Of a stretch of 64,000 nt of DNA, positions 57,410 to 64,000 are shown piece after piece (position 1 is the stretch's first letter; the number at the start of each line of letters is the position of its first letter). Both the position numbers and the translations under genes were made by a program. The stretch comes from Balanoglossus misakiensis (Eukaryota > Hemichordata): NCBI GenBank assembly GCA_040954595.2, contig CM082585.2, forward strand, positions 3,472,001-3,536,000, given 5' to 3'. The notes below the pieces were generated by a model. It was not told the origin of the DNA. It did no database searches and worked only from the letters and a program-made list of their open reading frames with translations.

Positions 57410-60400
57410 TTAGAAAGGGAACTCGCGGTGTCGTTCATTAATCAGGCGTGGTATATAACGCATCGGGATAGGAGAAGGGCGGGCGGTAAGCGGTCGTGTG
57501 TCTGAGCTTCTCCGGCGAGACCTCGCACAAATCCCCGGCGAGTTAGAAAGGGAACTCGCAGTGTCGTTCATTAAGCAGGCGTGGTATATAACGCATAGGG
57601 ATAGGAGAAGGGCGGGCGGAAAGCCGTCGTGTGTCTGAGCTTCTCCGGCGAGACCTCGCACAAATCCCCGCCGAGTTAGAAAGGGAACTCGCGGTGTCGT
57701 TCATTAAGCAGGCGTGGTATATAACGCATAGGGATAGGAGAAGGGCGGGCGGAAAGCGGTCGTGTGTTTGAGCTTCTCCGGCGAGACCTCGCACAAATCC
57801 CCGGCGAGTTAGAAAGGGAACTCGCGGTGTCGTTCATTAAGCAGGCGTGGTATATAACGCATAGGGATAGGAGAAGGGCGGGCGGAAAGCGGTCGTGTGT
57901 CTGAGCTTCTCCGGCGAGACCTCGCACAAATCCCCGGCGAGTTAGAAAGGGAACTCGCAGTGTCGTTCATTAAGCAGGCGTGGTATATAACGCATAGGGA
58001 TAGGAGAAGGGCGGGCGGAAAGCGGTCGTGTGTCTGAGCTTCTCCGGCGAGACCTCGCACAAATCCCCGACGAGTTAGAAAGGGAACTCGTGGTGTCGTT
58101 CATTAAACAGGCGTGGTATATAACGCATAGGGATAGGAGAAGGGCGGGCGGAAAGCGGTCGTGTGTCTGAGCTTCTCCGGCGAGACCTTGCACAAATCCC
58201 CGACGAGTTAGAAAGGGAACTCGTGGTGTCGTTCATTAAACAGGCGTGGTATATAACGCATAGGGATAGGAGAAGGGCGGGCGGAAAGCGGTCGTGTGTC
58301 TGAGCTACCCCGGCGAGACCTCGCACAAATCACGCCGAGTTAGAAAGGGAACTCGTGGTGTCGTTCATTAAGCAGGCGTGGTATATAACGCATAGGGATA
58401 GGAGAAGGGCGGGCGGAAAGCGGTCGTGTGTCTGAGCTACCCCGGCGAGACCTCGCACAAATCCCCGCCGAGTTAGAAAGGGAACTCGCGGTGTCGTTCA
58501 TCAAGCAGGCGTGGTATATAACGCATAGGGATAGGAGAAGGGCGGGCGGAAAGCGGTCGTGTGTCTGAGCTTCTCCGGCGAGACCTCGCACAAATACCAG
58601 ACGAGTTAGAAAGGGAAATCGTGGTGTCGTTCATTAAGCAGGCGTGGTATATAACGCATAGGGATAGGAGAAGGGCGGGCGGAAAGCGGTCGTGTGTCTG
58701 AGCTACCCCGGCGAGACCTCGCACAAATCCCCGCCGAGTTAGAAAGGGAACTCGCGGTGTCGTTCATCAAGCAGGCGTGGTATATAACGCATAGGGATAG
58801 GAGAAGGGCGGGCGGAAAGCGGTCGTGTGTCTGAGCTTCTCCGGCGAGACCTCGCACAAATCCCCGACGAGTTAGAAAGGGAACTCGTGGTGTCGTTCAT
58901 TAAACAGGCGTGGTATATAACGCATAGGGATAGGAGAAGGGCGGGCGGAAAGCGGTCGTGTGTCTGAGCTTCCCCGGCGAGACCTCGCACAAATCCCCGA
59001 CGAGTTAGAAAGGGAACTCGCTGTGTCGTTCATTAAGCAGGCGTGGTATATAACGCATAGGGATAGGAGAATGGCGGAAAGCGGTCGTGTGTCTGAGCTT
59101 CCCCGGCGAGACCTCGCACAAATCCCCGACAAGTTAGAAAGGGAACTCGTGGTGTCGTTCATTAAACAGGCGTGGTATATAACGCATAGGGATAGGAGAA
59201 GGGCGGGCGGAAAGCGGTCGTGTGTCTGAGCTACCCCGGCGAGACCTCGCACAAATCACGCCGAGTTAGAAAGGGAACTCGTGGTGTCTTTCATTAAACA
59301 GGCGTGGTATATAACGCATAGGGATAGGAGAAGGGCGGGCGGAAAGCGGTCGTGTGTCTGAGCTTCTCCGGCGAGACCTCGCACAAATCCCCGACGAGTT
59401 AGAAAGGGAACTCGCTGTGTCGTTCATTAAGCAGGCGTGGTATATAACGCATATGGATAGGAGAATGGTGGAAAGCGGTCGTGTGTCTGAGCTTCCCCGG
59501 CGAGACCTCGCACAAATCCCCGACAAGTTAGAAAGGGAACTCGCAGTGTCGTTCATTAAGCAGGCGTGGAATATAACGCATAGGGATAGGAGAAGGGCGG
59601 GCGGAAACGGTCGTGTGTCTGAGCTTCTCCGGCGAGACCTCGCACAAATCCCCGCCGAGTTAGAAAGGGAACTCGCAGTGTCGTTCATTAAGCAGGCGTG
59701 GTATATAACGCATAGGGATAGGAGAAGGGCGGGCGGAAAGCGGTCGTGTGTCTGAGCTTCTCCGGCGAGACCTCGCACAAATCCCCGGCGAGTTAGAAAG
59801 GGAACTCGCAGTGTCGTTCATTAAGCAGGCGTGGTATATAACGCATAGGGATAGGAGAAGGGCGGGCGGAAAGCGGTCGTGTGTCTGAGCTTCTCCGGCG
59901 AGACCTCGCACAATTCCCCGACGAGATAGAAAGGGAACTCGCGGTGTCGTTCATTAAGCAGGCGTGGTATATAACGCATAGGGATAGGAGAAGGGCGGGC
60001 GGAAAGCCGTCGTGTGTCTGAGCTTCTCCGGCGAGACCTCGCACAAATCCCCGCCGAGTTAGAAAGGGAACTCGCGGTGTCGTTCATTAAGCAGGCGTGG
60101 TATATAACGCATAGGGATAGGAGAAGGGCGGGCGGAAAGCGGTCGTGTGTCTGAGCTTCTCCGGCGAGACCTCGCGCAAATCCCCGGCGAGTTAGAAAGG
60201 GAACTCGCAGTGTCGTTCATTAAGCAGGCGTGGTATATAACGCATAGGGATAGGAGGAGGGCGGGCGGAAAGCGGTCGTGTGTCTGAGCTTCTCCGGCGA
60301 GACCTCGCACAAATCCCCGACGAGTTAGAAAGGGAACTCGTGGTGTCGTTCATTAAACAGGCGTGGTATATAACGCATAGGGATAGGAGAAGGGCGGGCG

Positions 60401-61383
60401 GAAAGCGGTCGTGTGTCTGAGCTTCTCCGGCGAGACCTCGCACAAATCCCCGACGAGTTAGAAAGGGAACTCGTGGTGTCGTTCATTAAACAGGCGTGGT
60501 ATATAACGCATAGGGATAGGAGAAGGGCGGGCGGAAAGCGGTCGTGTGTCTGAGCTTCTCCGGCGAGACCTCGCACAAATCCCCGACGAGTTAGAAAGGG
60601 AACTCGTGGTGTCGTTCATTAAACAGGCGTGGTATATAACGCATAGGGATAGGAGAAGGGCGGGCGGAAAGCGGTCGTGTGTCTGAGCTACCCCGGCGAG
60701 ACCTCGCACAAATCCCCGCCGAGTTAGAAAGGGAACTCGCGGTGTCGTTCATCAAGCAGGCGTGGTATATAACGCATAGGGATAGGAGAAGGGCGGGCGG
60801 AAAGCGGTCGTGTGTCTGAGCTTCTCCGGCGAGACCTCGCACAAATCCCCGACGAGTTAGAAAGGGAACTCGCGGTGTCGTTCATTAAGCAGGCGTGGTA
60901 TATAACGCATAGGGATAGGAGAAGGGCGGGCGGAAAGCGGTCGTGTGTCTGAGCTTCCCCGGCGAGACCTCGCACAAATCCCCGACGAGTTAGAAAGGGA
61001 ACTCGCTGTGTCGTTCATTAAGCAGGCGTGGTATATAACGCTTAGGGATAGGAGAATGGCGGAAAGCGGTCGTGTGTCTGAGCTTCCCAGGCGAGACCTC
61101 GCACAAATCCCCGACAAGTTAGAAAGGGAACTCGTGGTGTCGTTCATTAAACAGGCGTGGTATATAACGCTTAGGGATAGGAGAAGGGCGGGCGGAAAGC
61201 GGTCGTGTGTCTGAGCTTCTCCGGCGAGACCTCGCACAAATCCCCGACAAGTTAGAAAGGGAACTCGCAGTGTCGTTCATTAAGCAGGCGTGGAATATAA
61301 CGCATAGGGATAGGAGAAGGGCGGGCGGAAACGGTCGTGTGTCTGAGCTTCTCCGGCGAGACCTCGCACAAATCCCCGCCGAG
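57410..61383 (+). repeat. 3,974-bp higher-order unit, copy 2
   Basis: This copy is defined by its exact recurrence at an offset of 3,974 (57,410 matches 61,384; 58,340 matches 62,314; 58,960 matches 62,934). It contains types A to E, several 129-bp and 132-bp monomers, and a 170-codon minus-strand frame at 59,266-59,778, the longest in the array, produced by three in-phase indel monomers. Confidence 0.82.
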
Positions 61384-64000
61384 TTAGAAAGGGAACTCGC
61401 GGTGTCGTTCATTAATCAGGCGTGGTATATAACGCATCGGGATAGGAGAAGGGCGGGCGGTAAGCGGTCGTGTGTCTGAGCTTCTCCGGCGAGACCTCGC
61501 ACAAATCCCCGGCGAGTTAGAAAGGGAACTCGCAGTGTCGTTCATTAAGCAGGCGTGGTATATAACGCATAGGGATAGGAGAAGGGCGGGCGGAAAGCCG
61601 TCGTGTGTCTGAGCTTCTCCGGCGAGACCTCGCACAAATCCCCGCCGAGTTAGAAAGGGAACTCGCGGTGTCGTTCATTAAGCAGGCGTGGTATATAACG
61701 CATAGGGATAGGAGAAGGGCGGGCGGAAAGCGGTCGTGTGTTTGAGCTTCTCCGGCGAGACCTCGCACAAATCCCCGGCGAGTTAGAAAGGGAACTCGCG
61801 GTGTCGTTCATTAAGCAGGCGTGGTATATAACGCATAGGGATAGGAGAAGGGCGGGCGGAAAGCGGTCGTGTGTCTGAGCTTCTCCGGCGAGACCTCGCA
61901 CAAATCCCCGGCGAGTTAGAAAGGGAACTCGCAGTGTCGTTCATTAAGCAGGCGTGGTATATAACGCATAGGGATAGGAGAAGGGCGGGCGGAAAGCGGT
62001 CGTGTGTCTGAGCTTCTCCGGCGAGACCTCGCACAAATCCCCGACGAGTTAGAAAGGGAACTCGTGGTGTCGTTCATTAAACAGGCGTGGTATATAACGC
62101 ATAGGGATAGGAGAAGGGCGGGCGGAAAGCGGTCGTGTGTCTGAGCTTCTCCGGCGAGACCTCGCACAAATCCCCGACGAGTTAGAAAGGGAACTCGTGG
62201 TGTCGTTCATTAAACAGGCGTGGTATATAACGCATAGGGATAGGAGAAGGGCGGGCGGAAAGCGGTCGTGTGTCTGAGCTACCCCGGCGAGACCTCGCAC
62301 AAATCACGCCGAGTTAGAAAGGGAACTCGTGGTGTCGTTCATTAAGCAGGCGTGGTATATAACGCATAGGGATAGGAGAAGGGCGGGCGGAAAGCGGTCG
62401 TGTGTCTGAGCTACCCCGGCGAGACCTCGCACAAATCCCCGCCGAGTTAGAAAGGGAACTCGCGGTGTCGTTCATCAAGCAGGCATGGTATATAACGCAT
62501 AGGGATAGGAGAAGGGCGGGCGGAAAGCGGTCGTGTGTCTGAGCTTCTCCGGCGAGACCTCGCACAAATACCAGACGAGTTAGAAAGGGAAATCGTGGTG
62601 TCGTTCATTAAGCAGGCGTGGTATATAACGCATAGGGATAGGAGAAGGGCGGGCGGAAAGCGGTCGTGTGTCTGAGCTACCCCGGCGAGACCTCGCACAA
62701 ATCCCCGCCGAGTTAGAAAGGGAACTCGCGGTGTCGTTCATCAAGCAGGCGTGGTATATAACGCATAGGGATAGGAGAAGGGCGGGCGGAAAGCGGTCGT
62801 GTGTCTGAGCTTCTCCGGCGAGACCTCGCACAAATCCCCGACGAGTTAGAAAGGGAACTCGTGGTGTCGTTCATTAAACAGGCGTGGTATATAACGCATA
62901 GGGATAGGAGAAGGGCGGGCGGAAAGCGGTCGTGTGTCTGAGCTTCCCCGGCGAGACCTCGCACAAATCCCCGACGAGTTAGAAAGGGAACTCGCTGTGT
63001 CGTTCATTAAGCAGGCGTGGTATATAACGCATAGGGATAGGAGAATGGCGGAAAGCGGTCGTGTGTCTGAGCTTCCCCGGCGAGACCTCGCACAAATCCC
63101 CGACAAGTTAGAAAGGGAACTCGTGGTGTCGTTCATTAAACAGGCGTGGTATATAACGCATAGGGATAGGAGAAGGGCGGGCGGAAAGCGGTCGTGTGTC
63201 TGAGCTACCCCGGCGAGACCTCGCACAAATCACGCCGAGTTAGAAAGGGAACTCGTGGTGTCTTTCATTAAACAGGCGTGGTATATAACGCATAGGGATA
63301 GGAGAATGGTGGAAAGCGGTCGTGTGTCTGAGCTTCCCCGGCGAGACCTCGCACAAATCCCCGACAAGTTAGAAAGGGAACTCGCAGTGTCGTTCATTAA
63401 GCAGGCGTGGAATATAACGCATAGGGATAGGAGAAGGGCGGGCGGAAACGGTCGTGTGTCTGAGCTTCTCCGGCGAGACCTCGCACAAATCCCCGCCGAG
63501 TTAGAAAGGGAACTCGCGGTGTCGTTCATTAATCAGGCGTGGTATATAACGCATAGGGATAGGAGAAGGGCGGGCGGAAAGCGGTCGTGTGTCTGAGCTT
63601 CTCCGGCGAGACCTCGCACAAATCCCCGGCGAGTTAGAAAGGGAACTCGCAGTGTCGTTCATTAAGCAGGCGTGGTATATAACGCATAGGGATAGGAGAA
63701 GGGCGGGCGGAAAGCGGTCGTGTGTCTGAGCTTCTCCGGCGAGACCTCGCACAATTCCCCGACGAGATAGAAAGGGAACTCGCGGTGTCGTTCATTAAGC
63801 AGGCGTGGTATATAACGCATAGGGATAGGAGAAGGGCGGGCGGAAAGCCGTCGTGTGTCTGAGCTTCTCCGGCGAGACCTCGCACAAATCCCCGCCGAGT
63901 TAGAAAGGGAACTCGCGGTGTCGTTCATTAAGCAGGCGTGGTATATAACGCATAGGGATAGGAGAAGGGCGGGCGGAAAGCGGTCGTGTGTCTGAGCTTC
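61384..64000 (+). repeat. 3,974-bp higher-order unit, copy 3 (cut by window end)
   Basis: Follows copy 2 at an offset of 3,974 until about 63.29 kb. From there the offset is 3,841 (59,660 matches 63,501; 59,793 matches 63,634), so one monomer is missing here. The unit continues beyond the window. Confidence 0.8.

Larger units (their letters stand above)
28090..64000 (+). repeat. 133-bp satellite array, right part
   Basis: The same 133-bp monomer resumes in the same orientation right after the inserted element, in phase with the monomer interrupted at 22,529, and continues to the window end (about 270 copies). It is richer in indel variants than the left part: 129-bp copies that lack four bases in the purine-rich stretch, 132-bp copies that lack one base, and 117-bp copies. 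It is organised into nested higher-order repeats of 0.9 to 9 kb. The right array shares specific blocks with the left one (for example 20.6-21.9 kb matches 32.5-33.8 kb at an offset of 11,919), so both parts are one array that was later split. Confidence 0.97.

Noticed and set aside
59266-59778. 170-codon minus-strand frame, the longest in the array
   Set aside because: It arises where several 129- and 132-bp indel monomers keep the frame in phase. It encodes only the same repeated peptide as its neighbours, and its counterpart near 63.2 kb is shortened by loss of a monomer.

Overview
This window is eukaryotic and almost entirely satellite DNA. A head-to-tail array of a 133-bp monomer fills 1-22,529 and 28,090-64,000, all copies in one orientation, and runs off both ends of the window. 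A hand count of one monomer gives about 55% G+C and 13 CpG. A 5,560-bp island that is not satellite (22,530-28,089) splits the array. Nothing in the window looks bacterial. The island is AT-richer and repeatedly contains ACATGTA-like words, which I associate with marine invertebrates such as bivalves or lancelets. That placement is weak.

Layout. (1) 1-22,529: about 170 monomers built mainly from four linked sequence types (A, B, C, D below), a minor type with an altered junction (E), and indel variants of 117, 129, 132 and about 135 bp. They are arranged in higher-order repeats (HORs): an 800-bp six-monomer unit, a block repeated at about 5.6 kb, a block repeated at 3,575 bp, and a 665-bp five-monomer unit. 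(2) 22,530-28,089: a DNA transposon with 21-bp perfect terminal inverted repeats beginning CACTACAG, a TA target duplication and CCWGG- or GGGCCC-rich subterminal repeats. This pattern fits the CACTA/Mirage/Chapaev (CMC) group. I found no transposase, so it is probably non-autonomous, decayed, or carrying captured DNA. Inside are a foldback palindrome, two short perfect hairpins, two tandem duplications, a tRNA-like stretch and a few short unidentified open frames. (3) 28,090-64,000: about 270 monomers with more elaborate HORs. These include an 8.9-9.1-kb block present twice in tandem (about 28.4-37.1 and 37.3-46.3 kb), 1,058-bp units nested inside it, a 1,064-bp eight-monomer unit, a 926-bp seven-monomer unit and a 3,974-bp unit.

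The transposon sits inside one type B monomer. Joining the flanks and removing one TA restores a perfect type B monomer, and two paralogous empty sites exist at 29,669-29,670 and 38,542-38,543. The insertion therefore post-dates the local HOR, and the copies amplified on the right derive from the empty form.

The array is full of open frames of 83-170 codons on both strands. They follow from a stop-poor monomer with little divergence. The ones I checked start at GTG, 133 is not a multiple of three, and the main monomer types differ at amino-acid-changing positions. I do not call them genes. I support no confident protein-coding gene and no RNA gene in this window.
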